A stretch of 54,793 nt of DNA from an uncultured Planctomycetota bacterium (GTDB lineage: Bacteria > Planctomycetota > Phycisphaerae > Phycisphaerales > UBA5793). Numbering within the stretch: the first letter of the stretch is position 1; each line of letters opens with the position of its first letter. Shown here in pieces: positions 36,510 to 48,218 of this stretch. Made by a program: the position numbers and the translations under genes. Below the pieces are notes generated by a model. It was not told where the DNA came from, searched no databases, and saw only the letters and a list, made by a program, of their open reading frames with translations. The stretch covers positions 1-54,793 of the forward strand of contig CAADHA010000048.1 in assembly GCA_900696685.1 (NCBI GenBank), read 5' to 3'.

Positions 36510-36560
36510 CTTCTCTCCTGCTGCTCGAAGCACTTTCGCTCGGTCGCAGCGCATGAAAGA

Positions 36561-36633
36561 AGCCACCAGTGGGACTCGAACCCACGACCTGCGCATTACG
36601 AATGCGCCGCTCTACCAGCTGAGCTACGGTGGC
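36561..36633 (-). tRNA. tRNA-Thr (anticodon CGT)
   Basis: On the minus strand GCCACCG...TGGTGGCT forms a normal 73-base cloverleaf with D arm GCTCAGCTGGTAGAGC, anticodon stem GCGCA/TGCGC, loop TTCGTAA (anticodon CGT, plus-strand 36598-36600) and T arm GTGGG-TTCGAGT-CCCAC. Anticodon CGT reads ACG, hence threonine. CCA is not encoded; TTC follows the T discriminator. Confidence 0.95.
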
Positions 36634-36648
36634 AAACGGACGGCCCAA

Positions 36649-36677
36649 TTGATAGGTTCGCAGTGATGGCGGGGCAA
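36649..36677 (-). promoter_or_regulatory. Promoter of tRNA-Thr
   Basis: Minus-strand TTGCCC (36677-36672) and TATCAA (36654-36649), each matching the consensus at four of six positions, are exactly 17 bases apart and 15 bases upstream of the tRNA 5' end. Confidence 0.5.
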
Positions 36678-36780
36678 CTGCGCGGAAGCGGCGTGGGACT
36701 GCAAGGGGAGGAACCGGAGCGGCGCGGACGCCTTTCATTGACCGCTGCGTTCAGGCGGGATGGGAGAGTCTCGAACGACG

Positions 36781-37740
36781 CTACCGCGATTCGATGACCG
36801 CGATCCTGCGAAACTCGTCGCGGCTTTCGGCGTCGATCTCGCCCGAGCGCACGGTCGTCGCATTGACGGTGGCGACCGTGAGGCCCTCGCGGAATGCGGC
36901 GGCCCAGTCGCCGCTTCGGCGCCACTCGTGCAGGAGTCCTGCGACGAAACTCTCGCCGCAGCCGACGGTGTTGATGACCAGCCCCGGGTGAATGCCGACG
37001 TGGCCGGTCCATGCCTGACCGGGAATGCACAGGGCTGCGCCCTCGGCGCCGACGGTGACGGCCGCCATCGCGCCGCGCCGTGACAGGAACCTCGCCATTT
37101 CGAGCGCATCATCGCGCGTCGTGATGGGTCGGCCCGCCACTTCGCCCGCGGTCGTCCGATTCATGCGGACCATCCACACCGGCAGGTCGCGTGTCGCGTC
37201 CAGCGCCTCGCCGAAGGTGTCGAGCAGGACGCGCGCGCCCGCGTCGATGGCGCGCCGGACGATCTGGGTAAAGGCATCGGTGCTCATGCCCGGCGGGATG
37301 GATCCGCAGAAACACAGGATCGCTTCGTCGCGAGCCATCAGTCCGATCTTGCCCTGAATGCGCTCAAGATCCTTGGGCGTGATCTGGAAGCCCTCCTCAC
37401 GCACGTATGTGGAGCGATCGTTGATGGGATCGACGATGGTGACGTTTTCGCGGGTGGGCTGATTGACTCGCAGCATCTGCGAGACGGCCCGACCGGCCGC
37501 GGGCGCGCTGAGGAAGGACTCGAAGAGGTCGAGTTCGCGCTCGCCCACGAACCCGGTGGCGATGCTGCGCGTGCCCAGCCGCGCGAGAACGCGCGATAGG
37601 CGAATGCCCTTGCCCGCCGGATAGACATCGATCCGGCGACCCATCAGGTGCCGGCCGACCTCGAAGTTGCGCACTTCGATGAGGCGGTCGATGGCGGGGT
37701 TGAGCGTGATCGTGACGATCTCGGTCGCGGAGGCGAACAT
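36781..37740 (-). CDS. PfkB-family sugar kinase (1-phosphofructokinase/tagatose-6-P kinase type) with altered active site
   Basis: A 319-residue kinase of the FruK/LacC branch, judged by the opening EIVTITLNPAIDRLIEV and the PAGKGIRLSRVLARLG motif (usually GGKGINVAR). The catalytic GAGD motif near the C-terminus reads NTVGCGESFVAG: the catalytic aspartate is glutamate (Glu263, GAG at 36954-36952) and the preceding alanine is cysteine. It could be a slow kinase, a kinase with shifted specificity, or a non-catalytic sugar-phosphate binder. It is divergent from the TauE/SafE gene and convergent with nothing related. The frame and length are normal for the family, so it is not a decayed gene. Confidence 0.85.
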   Translation of the reverse strand: MFASATEIVTITLNPAIDRLIEVRNFEVGRHLMGRRIDVYPAGKGIRLSRVLARLGTRSIATGFVGERELDLFESFLSAPAAGRAVSQMLRVNQPTRENVTIVDPINDRSTYVREEGFQITPKDLERIQGKIGLMARDEAILCFCGSIPPGMSTDAFTQIVRRAIDAGARVLLDTFGEALDATRDLPVWMVRMNRTTAGEVAGRPITTRDDALEMARFLSRRGAMAAVTVGAEGAALCIPGQAWTGHVGIHPGLVINTVGCGESFVAGLLHEWRRSGDWAAAFREGLTVATVNATTVRSGEIDAESRDEFRRIAVIESR

Positions 37741-37872
37741 GGCGCGTCAAGTGTACCGGGTTCGCCTCGCCCGTCCCTGCCGATCGCGGCGGCGGGTGAC
37801 GCGGTCAGGCGACGCTATCATCCCGCGCGTGACCGCAGACGCCACCACCTTTCTCAGACCGGCGAACGCTTC

Positions 37873-38691
37873 GTGAGCGCGGCCGATTTCATCGTTGCAT
37901 CGCTGCTTGGGCTGCTGGGCGGGTGCGTCGGGGGCTTGCTCGGCCTCGGGGGCGGGATCATCATCATCCCCCTTCTTACGCTCATCCGCGGACCTGACCA
38001 GCACTTCTACCAGGCCTCGCTCATGATCATCTATGTCGTCGTGGCCCTCGCGGCCCTGCGCAAGCACTTGCGCAAGGACGCGGTGCGGCTGGATGTCTTG
38101 TGCGGGCTCGTCCCGGCGTCGGTCATCACGATGCTGCTCGGGGTATGGGCGGGCAACCAGGTGGACGAAACCCTGCTCAGGCGCATCTTCGCCGTCTTCC
38201 TGCTCTACGTGATCGCCGCCGATCTTGCTCGCCTCGCACGGGAATGGAGCGACGCGCACAACGGGATGGCGGGTGCGCGGCCGGCGGGAGATGGACACCC
38301 GGTGCCGCTGGGCCGCAGCCTCTTCGTCGGCACAGCGATGGGATTCGTGGGGGGATTTCTCGGCGTCGGAGGCGGAACCGTTGCCGTGCCGCTGCAGCAA
38401 CTCGTCTGCCGCATCAACCTCAGGCAGAGCATAGCGACCTCGACCGCCGCCATTCTCGTCACCGGGACGATTGGAGCGATCGCCAAGAACCTCACGCTCT
38501 CTGAGGCGACGGAGGGCGCGCGCACGTTTGCCGACTCGCTCCTGCTTGCCGTGTCGCTGGCGCCGGGCGCCGTCGCGGGCGGGCTGATCGGTTCGCACCT
38601 TGCGCACCGGCTGCCCATGTTCTGGGTGCGCCTGTGCTTCGTGTGCCTGCTGACTTTCTCGGCCCTGCAGATGAGCGGCCTGCTCGACTGA
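37873..38691 (+). CDS. TauE/SafE (TSUP) family membrane transporter
   Basis: A 272-residue protein with about eight membrane segments in two similar halves. Each half begins with the family's glycine-rich motif: GGCVGGLLGLGGGIIIIPLL near the start and GFVGGFLGVGGGTVAVPLQQ in the second half. TSUP proteins move sulfite, sulfoacetate or other small organosulfur anions outward; the substrate here is unknown. The start is a GTG at 37873, with no clear ribosome binding site. The frame continues upstream without a signal of being coding. It is convergent with gyrB, whose stop is five bases away. Confidence 0.88.
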   Translation: MSAADFIVASLLGLLGGCVGGLLGLGGGIIIIPLLTLIRGPDQHFYQASLMIIYVVVALAALRKHLRKDAVRLDVLCGLVPASVITMLLGVWAGNQVDETLLRRIFAVFLLYVIAADLARLAREWSDAHNGMAGARPAGDGHPVPLGRSLFVGTAMGFVGGFLGVGGGTVAVPLQQLVCRINLRQSIATSTAAILVTGTIGAIAKNLTLSEATEGARTFADSLLLAVSLAPGAVAGGLIGSHLAHRLPMFWVRLCFVCLLTFSALQMSGLLD

Positions 38692-38696
38692 CATCG

Positions 38697-41303
<2,607 letters not shown>

Positions 41304-41557
41304 TCAGTGCGCTTGTGCTTCGGGCCGATGGGCTCTCGAAGCCCGAGGGGGACCAGCCGGGCCTCGCCTCTGCAGGAAGAGCGTTCCGGCCACCACTATG
41401 ATAGGAAAACCGGCGGCGGAAGGCGACTTTTTTGACCCTGCCAGGACGAGGGTTTTCGTTGATCGGCGGGAGTGAGCGGTCGCCGCCCGACCGACCCGTT
41501 CAAGCCAGGAGAAGGCCTCAAGCCCGGCTTGGAAGCCGGCCCCGCAAGCGACAAGGC

Positions 41558-42487
41558 ATGGAAATCGCCGACACCTTATTGCGACTGGCCTTACTCCTCT
41601 TCGCGGGGCTGCTCCTGCTCTACTTGGGCCTCTGCCTGGTGCTCGGGTATGCCCTGCTCCATCCGCCGCGAGTCGCCGCCGGCACTGCCGTGGCGCGCGG
41701 GTGGTATCTCGACCCCGCTGACGCCGGGTTCGACTTCGACGAGTGGACGCTCGAAACGGCCGACGGGTTGCGCCTGCCCGTCTGGGACGTGCGCAATCCT
41801 CAGCAGCCTGGCGGGCCGATCATCATCTTCTCCCACTGCTGGGGCGGATCGAGGCGCGAATCTCTCCAGCGCATCGGCTTCGTCTTTGACCGCGCCTCGC
41901 GCGTTATTCTCTGGGACATGCGGGGCCACGGCGAGGCGGGCGGGACCAGTCGCCTCGGAACCGTCGAAGTGGATGACCTTCTCGCACTCATGCGCCGCCT
42001 CGACGGCTCGACCCCCCTGATCCTCTACGGCTATTCGATGGGTGCTGGTGTCTCCATCTGCGCCGCCGCATGCGGGGACATGAGCGATCGCGTGATCGGG
42101 CTGATCGCGGACGGTCCCTATCGATGGACGCGCGAGCCGGTCCACGCGATGCTTGTCTACAACGGCCTGCCCTCCTTTCCGATCCTCAACACAGTGCATC
42201 GCGCCCTGTGCGTGATGATTCCGCGCCTTCGCGGCTCGGAGCGGGCGCAGTTTGCGGCTCGCCTGCGGTGCCCATTGCTCGTGCTGCACGGGACGGACGA
42301 CCCCGTCTGTCCGCTCAACTCGGCTCTCGAGGTGGCGGAGGCGGCGCCAGTGTCAGAGTTCGTCATTATCCCGGCGGGCGGCCACCTCAATCTCCATCAG
42401 ACCGACGCCCACCGCTATCACGCCACCGTGGACGACTTCATCCGGCGCTGCGTCGATCGTCTTGCCGCAAAGCGGGAACTCGCCTGA
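41558..42487 (+). CDS. Membrane-anchored alpha/beta hydrolase
   Basis: A 309-residue serine hydrolase with an N-terminal membrane segment (LALLLFAGLLLLYLGLCLVL, about residues 9-28). The catalytic triad is visible: nucleophile Ser in LYGYSMGAGV, Asp in HGTDDPVCPL and His in AGGHLNLH; the oxyanion region is FSHCWGGS. The family includes esterases, lipases and acyltransferases; no substrate can be read. It sits close to the HAD phosphatase on the same strand, 45 bases apart, so the two may be co-transcribed. A short CCGGCT/AGCCGG hairpin lies just upstream of the ATG. Confidence 0.87.
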   Translation: MEIADTLLRLALLLFAGLLLLYLGLCLVLGYALLHPPRVAAGTAVARGWYLDPADAGFDFDEWTLETADGLRLPVWDVRNPQQPGGPIIIFSHCWGGSRRESLQRIGFVFDRASRVILWDMRGHGEAGGTSRLGTVEVDDLLALMRRLDGSTPLILYGYSMGAGVSICAAACGDMSDRVIGLIADGPYRWTREPVHAMLVYNGLPSFPILNTVHRALCVMIPRLRGSERAQFAARLRCPLLVLHGTDDPVCPLNSALEVAEAAPVSEFVIIPAGGHLNLHQTDAHRYHATVDDFIRRCVDRLAAKRELA

Positions 42488-42532
42488 TGCCCGCAGCAGG
42501 CCGCGTCCGGGGCTGCCACGCTACCCTCTGGA

Positions 42533-43237
42533 ATGCTCATTCTCTTCGACATCGACGGCACGCTCTACCACGGAGACGGAACGGGCCGGGCAGCCTTTCT
42601 CGACGCCGGCCGCGAACTCTTCGGACCGCGCTTCGCCGAGCACGCCTTCGACCTCTCCGGCCGCCTCGACCCGTGGATCTACAGCCGCTTCATGGAACTC
42701 AACGGCCTGGCGCGCAATGAACGGATCGACCGCGACTTCCGCGAGGCATGCCATCGTCATCTGCGCCGGCGCATCGAATCGGGCCGGCACAACATCCGCG
42801 CCCTGCCCGGCACCATTGAACTGGTGCGCCGCATCGGCGAAATGAAGGAAGTTACGCTTGGTTTGCTCACGGGCAACTGGGAGGCAAACGGGCGGCTCAA
42901 GGTCGAGTCCGTCGGCTTTGACTCGCAGGCTTTTCCCGTCTGCGCCTGGGGAGATGACGGGCCCACGCGCGACGACCTGCCGCCCGTCGCTCGTCGGCGC
43001 TTCGTCGAAACTCGAGGGTCGGAGATCGGATTCGAACGCGTTGTCATCGTCGGGGACACGGTGCATGATGTGAACTGCGCCCGCGCCCACGGCTGCCGCA
43101 GCCTGGCCGTCTGCACCGGTGGGGGGCGCGAAGAAGAGTTGCGCGCCGCCGGAGCCGATTGCGTCCTCCCCGACCTCGCCGAAACCCAGGCCGTTTGCCA
43201 GTGGCTGCTCAACGGCTCAGGCGCCGCGCCGGCGTGA
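42533..43237 (+). CDS. HAD-superfamily hydrolase (phosphoglycolate-phosphatase-like)
   Basis: A 234-residue phosphatase with the four HAD motifs: FDIDGTLYHGDG (nucleophile Asp and acid Asp), LGLLTGNWE (motif II Thr), an arginine or lysine in the VARRRFVE region (motif III) and VVIVGDTVHDVNCA (motif IV). The helical cap between motifs I and II makes it subfamily I, like Gph. Substrate unknown; phosphoglycolate is the default guess. There is no Shine-Dalgarno sequence before the ATG at 42533. Confidence 0.9.
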   Translation: MLILFDIDGTLYHGDGTGRAAFLDAGRELFGPRFAEHAFDLSGRLDPWIYSRFMELNGLARNERIDRDFREACHRHLRRRIESGRHNIRALPGTIELVRRIGEMKEVTLGLLTGNWEANGRLKVESVGFDSQAFPVCAWGDDGPTRDDLPPVARRRFVETRGSEIGFERVVIVGDTVHDVNCARAHGCRSLAVCTGGGREEELRAAGADCVLPDLAETQAVCQWLLNGSGAAPA

Positions 43238-43323
43238 TGGGCCGGCTTTCCGGCGCCCTGGGGAATCTTCAGAATTTTCTGCGCGAAGTGCATCTGCCCC
43301 GCTCGGAGGACTCCGGGCGGCGT

Positions 43324-43329
43324 TATACT
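43324..43329 (+). promoter_or_regulatory. Candidate -10 box (TATACT) of the SBBP-repeat gene
   Basis: TATACT lies 46 bases upstream of the ATG at 43376, which also has a GGAGGAG ribosome binding site (43367-43373). No -35 match is present at 17 bases, so an activator or another sigma factor would be needed. Confidence 0.33.
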
Positions 43330-43375
43330 GCGCCGGACCGTCACCGGGCCGGATCGACCCGGAAATGGAGGAGTC

Positions 43376-46006
43376 ATGGGCATCACACGAATCGAATCCC
43401 TCGGCGCAATCGTTCTCTTCGCCCTGACCACACCCCTGGTCGCTCAGGTCGCCCCGCCTTCATCTGATCCGGCGGTACCCGACCGCACCGCCGCGGCCGA
43501 GCGCCTCAACCTCGGTTTGCGCGGCGTTCACTTCGTCGAGAACCAGGGGCAGTGGGGTGATGGGTCGGTCCACTATGGCCTCGAGTCGCGCGGCCTCGAT
43601 GTGGCATTCCGAGACTCGTCGTTCACGATGCATCTTTCGCGCGAGGTGGAGCGGGCATCCCGCCCGGACGAACCGGCTATCGCGTGCGAAGCGAGATCGA
43701 AGCGTGAGCGAGGCGTCCTTGCAGTTGATGATCCTGACCCGCTCCCTCACGGTTGCGGCTTGCTTCGTGAGCCAGCGACGTACGAACATCTGACGCTCAC
43801 CGTTTCGTTCCCCGGCAGCAACGCGGTGATGCCGCGCGGCGCACAGCCGCAAGCGGCGAAGTTCAACTACTTCGTCGGCGGCGATGGTCGCGGCATCGCG
43901 AGCAACGTGCCTTCTTTCAGCGCCGTCATCTACGAGGACCTCTACGACGGCATTGATCTGTTTGTGTGCGGCAACGACGACGGCGTGATGAAGTACGAGT
44001 TCCACTGCCAACCCGGTGCGGACTACACACAAATCCGCATTCAGTATGATGGGATCGACTCGCTGTGCGTGAACGGAGCAGGCAATCTTGAGATCGCCAC
44101 GAGTTTCGGCACACTGCGCGACGGCGCGCCGATCGTGTGGCAGGCAGACCTTCACTCCCTCCCCCGGCATTGCGGGGGAGGGCCGGGGAGAGGGTCTTCT
44201 TCTGACTTCATTGAAGCGCCCGCCAGTACCGCCGCGCATTACTCCGATCACCTCCACCCTGACCATCCCCTTCAGAGCCAGGTCAGGGAATCGGAGAGTG
44301 CTCCCACGCGCCAACATCTCCCCGCCCGCTTCGAACTCATCGACGATCACACCTACCGCATCACACTGGATGGCTCCGTTGATCCGACGCGAGAACTCAT
44401 CATCGATCCGGAGATCGAGTGGATGTACTACCTCGGCGGAAGCGACCAGGACTGGAGTGTTGACATCGCAGTCGACGGCGATGGTCACGTGCTCATAACC
44501 GGCTTCACTGCATCGACCGATTTCGCCGGCCGAAACAACCAGTTTCACGGTGGACCGTCTGATGCCTTCCTGCTGAAAGTCAATGCGTCCGGTGATCTTC
44601 AGTGGATGACGTATCTTGGGGGCAGCGGTCCGGACGGCATTCTCGATCTGTCGGAAGCGGCCATCGTGGGGCTCGCTGCGGACGGAATCGGGAACGCACT
44701 GGTTTCAGGTACGACCGCATCGACCGACTTCGCCGGAGCACTCAACTCGTTTCACGGAGGGGAATCGGATTCGTTCGTCGTCAAGGTCGATCCCGATGGC
44801 CAACTCCTATGGATGATCTACCTCGGCGGAGGCGGTCGTGAGGAGACGAGCAGGATTGTGGTTGATAGCAGTGACTACGCCCTGTTGACAGGTGAGACGA
44901 CATCGAGCGACTTTGAAGCGAGAATCAACTCTCCGCACGGCGATGATGAGGGATTCGTCCTCAAAGTCAGTACGCTCGGACAACTGTTGTGGATGACGTA
45001 TATCGGAGGCAGCCTGGGAGAAGAGGCCGTCGGTATTGCCGTGGACGACTCCGACAACGCTCTTGTGGCGGGCTGGACTGTGTCCGAGGATTTCGAGGGC
45101 CGAATCAATTCAAACAATGGCGAGCAAGACGGCTATCTTGCCAAGGTTGATCCTTCAGGCCAACTCCTGTGGATGGTGTACATCGGAGGAAGCGCTGACG
45201 AGGAGGCATTCGGTGTGGCTGTGGATGGCGAGGGGAATGCTCTGGTGACCGGTCTGACTGAGTCAGTTGACTTCACCGGACGAAACAACCTGTACCACGG
45301 TGGTGACGACGACGCCTTCGTACTCAAGATCGACCCCTCAGGACAACTACTCTGGATGACCTACGTCGGTGGAAGCGAATCCGGTGAGGTCGGTCTCGCA
45401 GTCGCTGTGGATAATGTCGGCGACGCGCTCGTGGCCGGCGTGAGAGATCTCACGGATCTTTTGAAAGCGGATGCCTTGGTTTTCAAGGTCAGTGCCGCCG
45501 GTCAGTTGCGGTGGTCGACGGTAGTTGGCGGAGCCGACCGCGATATCGGCTTTGGCGTCGCACTGGACAGCGGCAGCGCGTTCATTGTTGGTCTGACGGA
45601 ATCGGCCGATTTCACCAGGCGAAACAACTCCTACCACGGCGGCGCCTGGGACGCATTCATCGTCAAGCTTCGCGTGCACGAGATCGTACCGAGTCTCGCT
45701 GTCGCCGCCACTTGCCCCTCCGGCGGGCCCATCCGCATCGAGTGGTCCGGCGCATCGCCCGGCGAACAGATCGCTCTCATCTTCGCCCGCAACACCGGCT
45801 CGTTCATCATCCCCAACAACCGCCCCTGCGCCGGAACGCAACTCGGCCTCGGCGCCAACCAGATCCAAATCGTCTACAACGGCCACGCCGGAATAAATGG
45901 CGCGCGCACGCTCAACACCACCGCCGGCCCCGGAGCCTGCGGCGGCTACCTCCAACTCATCGATCTCACTACCTGCTCCACAAGCAACGTCGCGCGCGTG
46001 GAATAG
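43376..46006 (+). CDS. Secreted SBBP-repeat protein with the cysteine-rich C-terminal domain
   Basis: An 876-residue secreted protein with signal peptide (AIVLFALTTPLVAQV). Residues about 40-340 are the module that usually precedes SBBP repeats (FVENQGQWGDGSVHYGL). Residues 349-768 hold seven SBBP repeats of about 60 residues, each starting like WMTYLGGS and containing a DxxGNALVxG and a TxSxDF segment, predicted to form a propeller. The last 100 residues (about 775-876) form the domain also found at the end of the protein at 29429-30451: TCPSGG, RPCAGTQLGLG, ACGGYLQLIDLTTC, SNVA. A palindromic repeat (44157-44182) is embedded in frame between the N-terminal module's halves. It is probably located at the cell surface. 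Confidence 0.88.
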   Translation: MGITRIESLGAIVLFALTTPLVAQVAPPSSDPAVPDRTAAAERLNLGLRGVHFVENQGQWGDGSVHYGLESRGLDVAFRDSSFTMHLSREVERASRPDEPAIACEARSKRERGVLAVDDPDPLPHGCGLLREPATYEHLTLTVSFPGSNAVMPRGAQPQAAKFNYFVGGDGRGIASNVPSFSAVIYEDLYDGIDLFVCGNDDGVMKYEFHCQPGADYTQIRIQYDGIDSLCVNGAGNLEIATSFGTLRDGAPIVWQADLHSLPRHCGGGPGRGSSSDFIEAPASTAAHYSDHLHPDHPLQSQVRESESAPTRQHLPARFELIDDHTYRITLDGSVDPTRELIIDPEIEWMYYLGGSDQDWSVDIAVDGDGHVLITGFTASTDFAGRNNQFHGGPSDAFLLKVNASGDLQWMTYLGGSGPDGILDLSEAAIVGLAADGIGNALVSGTTASTDFAGALNSFHGGESDSFVVKVDPDGQLLWMIYLGGGGREETSRIVVDSSDYALLTGETTSSDFEARINSPHGDDEGFVLKVSTLGQLLWMTYIGGSLGEEAVGIAVDDSDNALVAGWTVSEDFEGRINSNNGEQDGYLAKVDPSGQLLWMVYIGGSADEEAFGVAVDGEGNALVTGLTESVDFTGRNNLYHGGDDDAFVLKIDPSGQLLWMTYVGGSESGEVGLAVAVDNVGDALVAGVRDLTDLLKADALVFKVSAAGQLRWSTVVGGADRDIGFGVALDSGSAFIVGLTESADFTRRNNSYHGGAWDAFIVKLRVHEIVPSLAVAATCPSGGPIRIEWSGASPGEQIALIFARNTGSFIIPNNRPCAGTQLGLGANQIQIVYNGHAGINGARTLNTTAGPGACGGYLQLIDLTTCSTSNVARVE
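44157..44182. repeat. Perfect 10-bp palindrome embedded in the SBBP gene
   Basis: CCCTCCCCCG (44157-44166) and CGGGGGAGGG (44173-44182) are perfect reverse complements around a six-base loop, followed by GGCCGGGGAGAGGG-like sequence. It codes the odd peptide SLPRHCGGGPGRGS in an otherwise regular beta-rich domain, which suggests insertion of a palindromic element without loss of frame. Confidence 0.75.
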
Positions 46007-46092
46007 GCAGCGCTCGTGTGGGGCGATGCATCGATCACTCTCCGAGCGCCGCCCGCAGCGCGCGGCCTTTCAGTTGACTGTCCGCACGAACT

Positions 46093-47577
46093 TCAGTCTT
46101 CCATTGTGAACGCGTCCACCGTGTAGTTCGGCGCTTCGCGCGTGATGGTGATGTCGTGGGGGTGGGACTCGATAAGGCTCGCGCCGCTCACCCTCGTGAA
46201 GCGCGCCTGGGTGCGCAGTTCCTCGATCGTCCGGCAGCCGCAGTAGCCCATCGCGGCCCGCACTCCGCCGACCATCTGGTAAGCGAAGTCGGCGAGTTTG
46301 CCGCGGAACGGCACGAGGCCTTCGACTCCTTCGGGCACGAACTTGCTCGAAGGCCCTTCGACCTTCTGGCCGTAGCGGTCGGCCGAACCCTGCGCCATGG
46401 CCCCGGCCGAACCCATGCCGCGGTAGGATTTGTACCGCCGCCCGCGATGTATGACGATTTCGCCGGGGGATTCTTCGAGGCCGCCGAAGAGCGAGCCCAT
46501 CATCACGCTTGATGCTCCGGCGGCGATCGCCTTGGCAATGTCGCCCGAGGAACGAATTCCGCCGTCGCTGATGACGGGGACGCCGGCGCTCTCGGCCGTT
46601 TCGCAGGCGTTGAGGATGGCGCTGATCTGCGGCACGCCCACGCCGGTCACGACGCGCGTCGTGCAGATCGAGCCGGGTCCGATGCCGACCTTGACTGCAT
46701 CCACCCCGGCATCGATGAGGTCGCGTGCTGCTTCGGCCGTGGCGATGTTGCCGGCGATGATCTCGATGTCGAACCGCCTGCGGATCTCGCGCACGCTGTT
46801 GAGGACGTTGCCGCTGTGGCCGTGGGCCGTGTCCACGACAATGACATCCACCTCGGCGCCGAGGAGTGCCTCGACGCGGTCGTACTGGTGGACGCCCACG
46901 GCCGCGCCGACGCGCAGCCGGCCCCGGCCATCGCGGCACGCGAGCGGATGCTGCTCGAGGTTGTCGATGTCGCGCATCGTGATCATCCCCGTCAGGCGCC
47001 CCGCGTCATCGACGAGGAGGAGTTTCTCCACCTTGCGCCGGCTGAGGATGTCCTTGGCCTGCTCGAGCGTCGTGTTGCTCGGCCCGGTGACGAGATGCTC
47101 GCTCGTCATCACGTCGCGCACGAGCTGGTCGCGCGATTCGAGGAACTTGGTGTCGCGCCGAGTCAGTATGCCCACAACCTTGCCGTTGCCGCTGCCGTCC
47201 GCGGTCACCGGGAAGCCGGAGACGTGGTGCTTCTCCATGAGATCAAGTGCGACCGAAACAGGCTGGTCGGGGCGGAGCGTGACGGGGTCTGTGATGACGC
47301 CGTTCTCAGATCGTTTGACCTGCACGACCTCGCGTGCCTGGTCTTCGAGGGTGAGATTCTTGTGGATGATGCCGATGCCGCCCTCCTGGGCGAGGGCGAT
47401 GGCGAGGGCGGACTCCGTCACCGTGTCCATCGGGGCGCTGACGAGCGGGATGTTGATGCGGATATTGCGGGTCAGGCGCGTGGAGGTGTCCACGGCGGAG
47501 GGCAGGACGTCCGACCGGGAGGGGAGGAGAAGGACGTCGTCAAACGTGATGCCATCGCTGATGATCTTCTGTGCCAT
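46093..47577 (-). CDS. guaB: IMP dehydrogenase
   Basis: A 494-residue enzyme oxidising IMP to XMP, the first committed step of GMP synthesis. The start [20 protein letters not shown] is canonical. Two CBS domains (about 95-200) sit within the TIM barrel, and the catalytic cysteine is in GPGSICTTR; the flap region is [14 protein letters not shown] and later [15 protein letters not shown]. No Shine-Dalgarno sequence precedes the ATG; instead a near-consensus promoter ends four bases before it, so the messenger is probably leaderless. It is convergent with the SBBP gene and divergent from a small unknown gene. Confidence 0.96.
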   Translation of the reverse strand: MAQKIISDGITFDDVLLLPSRSDVLPSAVDTSTRLTRNIRINIPLVSAPMDTVTESALAIALAQEGGIGIIHKNLTLEDQAREVVQVKRSENGVITDPVTLRPDQPVSVALDLMEKHHVSGFPVTADGSGNGKVVGILTRRDTKFLESRDQLVRDVMTSEHLVTGPSNTTLEQAKDILSRRKVEKLLLVDDAGRLTGMITMRDIDNLEQHPLACRDGRGRLRVGAAVGVHQYDRVEALLGAEVDVIVVDTAHGHSGNVLNSVREIRRRFDIEIIAGNIATAEAARDLIDAGVDAVKVGIGPGSICTTRVVTGVGVPQISAILNACETAESAGVPVISDGGIRSSGDIAKAIAAGASSVMMGSLFGGLEESPGEIVIHRGRRYKSYRGMGSAGAMAQGSADRYGQKVEGPSSKFVPEGVEGLVPFRGKLADFAYQMVGGVRAAMGYCGCRTIEELRTQARFTRVSGASLIESHPHDITITREAPNYTVDAFTMED

Positions 47578-47581
47578 GCTG

Positions 47582-47610
47582 AATGTATTCGCATGCGGCT
47601 GGAGAGTCAA
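47582..47610 (-). promoter_or_regulatory. Sigma70-type promoter of guaB placing the start at the ATG
   Basis: Minus-strand TTGACT (47610-47605) and TACATT (47587-47582), each five of six matches to consensus, are exactly 17 bases apart. The -10 ends four bases before the ATG, so transcription would begin at or next to the start codon. Confidence 0.68.
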
Positions 47611-47706
47611 CGTCAATGTCTGAGCGGGTGGCACAGGCGGCGTCTGCGTGGTAGGCTAACGTGCGGCTGCAGTGTCCCGGGAGTCGTTGGTCCAAGGGAG
47701 GTGTTC

Positions 47707-48138
47707 ATGCCAGGATCACAGGAAAACAACCCGAATCACCCGAAGATCCGTTTTTCAGAATCGACCGGCTTCGGCCAGCCGGCCGGCGGTTCCTCTTCGT
47801 CGGGCTTCGAAGTCGAGCCGGGGCCTGAGAGGCCCGTCGAGGTGGCCGGCGGCGCGGCCCCGCTTGTCGAAGGGAGCCGCAAGATCCGCACTTTCGAGAA
47901 GCAGGGCGGGCACCAGACCGAGTGGGCGCGTCTGCCCAATGCCACCGGCGTCGGGGCGATTCACGTTCGCACCTTTCACTCCAAACTCAACTCCGACTCA
48001 CTGGCTTTCATGGATCAGACGATCAACGAGTGGCTTGACTCCCACCCCGAATACGAAGTGAAGTTCGTCTCCACGACGATCGGTGAGTTCACGGGCAAGG
48101 TCAGGGAGCCGGCGCTGATCTGCCAGGTGTGGGTTTGA
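47707..48138 (+). CDS. Unknown 143-residue protein
   Basis: Begins MPGSQENNPNHPKIRFSEST, with a disordered Ser/Gly/Pro-rich N-terminal half and a folded C-terminal part (about 75-143) starting GVGAIHVRTFHSKLNSDSLA and ending PALICQVWV. That part reads like one small alpha/beta domain. An AGGGAGGTG ribosome binding site (47695-47703) supports the ATG at 47707; the GTG at 47701 overlaps that site. There is no signal peptide. It lies 80 bases before the asparagine synthetase gene on the same strand. No family recognised. Confidence 0.72.
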   Translation: MPGSQENNPNHPKIRFSESTGFGQPAGGSSSSGFEVEPGPERPVEVAGGAAPLVEGSRKIRTFEKQGGHQTEWARLPNATGVGAIHVRTFHSKLNSDSLAFMDQTINEWLDSHPEYEVKFVSTTIGEFTGKVREPALICQVWV

Positions 48139-48218
48139 ATCAAGTCGTGATCAAGTGGTCGAATCCGGGGCGGTGAGCCGATATCCACTGCGAAGTTTGA
48201 TTCGCGGAGGAGGTCGGC

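Noticed and set aside
36510-36780. Small open frames around tRNA-Thr
   Set aside because: They overlap the tRNA or its promoter, have no ribosome binding sites and show no recognisable protein pattern.
41432-41460. TTGACC box as a promoter for the alpha/beta hydrolase
   Set aside because: At a 17-base spacing the -10 would be TTCGTT, too far from consensus to support.
44420-45676. SBBP repeat DNA as a satellite or CRISPR array
   Set aside because: The units are about 180 bases, diverged at DNA level and kept at protein level, so they are domain repeats within one gene.
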